IMG/VR virus record: IMGVR_UViG_3300024262_000062
Span: 1 to 44,037 of that record
Direction: 5' to 3' (one strand)
DNA length: 44,037 nt
DNA from: a virus
The position numbers and the translations under genes were made by a program. Position 1 is the stretch's first letter, and every line of letters begins with the position of its first letter. The notes beneath the pieces were generated by a model. That model did not search any database, was not told the origin of the DNA, and was given only the letters and a program-made list of their open reading frames with translations. This document shows positions 43,533-44,037 of the stretch, in pieces.

Positions 43533-43745
43533 TTATTTTATTAATAAACTATGAAGCATCCCATCACAATACATATCACACCAATCAGCATACGCAAAAA
43601 CTTCCTCCCTATCATACATAACCCACTCGTGATAATAATAACCATACTCCGGTTCCGAACTACCCCTGGCCCATACCTTTACATAAAACAACCCCCCGTT
43701 CTCCTGAATGTCAATACCCCATATCAAATTATGCCACGTATTCAT
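43533..43745 (-). CDS. Hypothetical aromatic-rich protein, 70 aa
   Basis: A 70-residue soluble protein: MNTWHNLIWGIDIQENGGLF, VKVWARGSSEPEYGYYYHEW, then YADWCDMYCDGMLHSLLIK. It is rich in Trp, Tyr and Cys and has no family match that I know. The start at ATG 43743-43745 is preferred over an upstream ATG because a TATCTTTG box ends 5 bases before it. Its stop is followed by the -7 box of the next operon. It may be an early small protein; the function is unknown. Confidence 0.5.
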   Translation of the reverse strand: MNTWHNLIWGIDIQENGGLFYVKVWARGSSEPEYGYYYHEWVMYDREEVFAYADWCDMYCDGMLHSLLIK

Positions 43746-43750
43746 ACAAC

Positions 43751-43758
43751 CAAAGATA
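43751..43758 (-). promoter_or_regulatory. Bacteroidetes -7 box (TATCTTTG)
   Basis: TATCTTTG on the minus strand lies 5 bases before the ATG at 43745, matching the near-leaderless arrangement of the neighbouring genes. No -33 element is clear. Confidence 0.45.
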
Positions 43759-43784
43759 ATAAAAAGATACAATCCACCCCATAG

Positions 43785-44037
43785 TCTTATACTTTCTTAA
43801 ACAGTCTTAGAATAGTATCCGTTGCACTATATAATTAAAAGATTATTTTATTGATGGATGAGAAGAGAGAGAAGACTATCTACTATTAAACCCCATACCC
43901 CAATCAAAAAAGAAACATAGCCCCCTTAATTCTTAATTCATATTCAAAAATGAAACCAAAATCAATTCCTTTACTGCTATTCGTTCACATTTCATATCAT
44001 TTAACTCTCTACCAAGAGGACAGGAGGACTATTTTTC
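43785..44037. other. Right-edge stretch without a supported gene
   Basis: A short plus-strand open frame starts at ATG 43950 and runs off the window (about 29 codons, beginning MKPKSIPLLLFVHIS). Nothing else supports it. I see no RNA gene, repeat or terminator here. Confidence 0.4.

Noticed and set aside
43258-43554. 98-residue plus-strand frame
   Set aside because: Antisense to the Lys/Ala-rich gene and parts of the neighbouring one; looks hydrophobic only because Lys codons read as Phe/Leu in reverse.
43533-43772. Longer 79-residue start for the aromatic-rich gene
   Set aside because: The ATG at 43745 lies 5 bases after a TATCTTTG box; the longer start would place the box inside the coding region.
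43950-44037. Possible gene beginning at ATG 43950 on the plus strand
   Set aside because: Only about 29 codons before the window ends, with no promoter or homology seen; cannot be supported.

Overview
The window is a piece of a tailed double-stranded DNA phage of Bacteroidetes hosts, most likely a member of or close relative of the crAss-like phages (Crassvirales). The call rests on gene content and order, not on a database search. Reading leftwards on the minus strand there is a terminase, portal, scaffold-like protein, major capsid candidate, connector-like proteins, a very large nozzle-like protein and a set of very large proteins, one of which carries the RNA polymerase active-site motif D-x-D-x-D-G-D. 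The DNA is AT-rich, Shine-Dalgarno sequences are mostly absent, and several small genes are preceded by the Bacteroidetes -7 box TAnnTTTG.

Layout. (a) 1-5.5 kb, minus strand: tail-fibre and lysis-like genes. They include two collagen-like fibre proteins with related cysteine-rich N-termini, an M15-type peptidase (probable endolysin) and several unrecognised virion-type proteins; the leftmost gene runs off the window. (b) 5.5-23.3 kb: five tightly packed or overlapping genes for probable ejected cargo proteins. These are a 1123-residue protein with an HEYAH zincin motif, a 3161-residue giant with zincin, RNA polymerase and SLOG-like regions, a 542-residue protein, an 805-residue protein with an N-terminal GH73-type peptidoglycan hydrolase, and a Gly/Ala-rich 294-residue protein. 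(c) 23.3-32.7 kb: nozzle and connector genes, with an intrinsic terminator at about 30.25 kb inside the module. (d) 32.8-40.1 kb: major capsid, scaffold, portal, large terminase, probable small terminase and small genes. (e) 40.1-40.8 kb: a winged-helix-like gene starts the leftward operon and faces a rightward operon across a 10-bp inverted repeat flanked by two TAnnTTTG boxes. (f) 40.75-42.4 kb, plus strand: five small genes ending in a Tad2-like (DUF2829) anti-defence protein and a terminator. (g) 42.45-43.8 kb, minus strand: a CAT-anticodon tRNA with initiator-type features, a small membrane protein, two lysine-rich small proteins and one unrecognised gene.

How it may fit together (inference). 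The small genes at the right look host-transcribed and several appear leaderless, because the box lies 4-5 bases before the start codon. The injected giant protein would be the phage's virion RNA polymerase, delivered with the lysozyme-like and pore-forming cargo. The winged-helix protein could bind the palindrome between the two divergent operons and set the balance between anti-defence genes and packaging/virion genes. A phage-encoded initiator-like tRNA beside leaderless genes, one of which has no ATG, GTG or TTG at its apparent 5' end, is the most unusual combination in the window.
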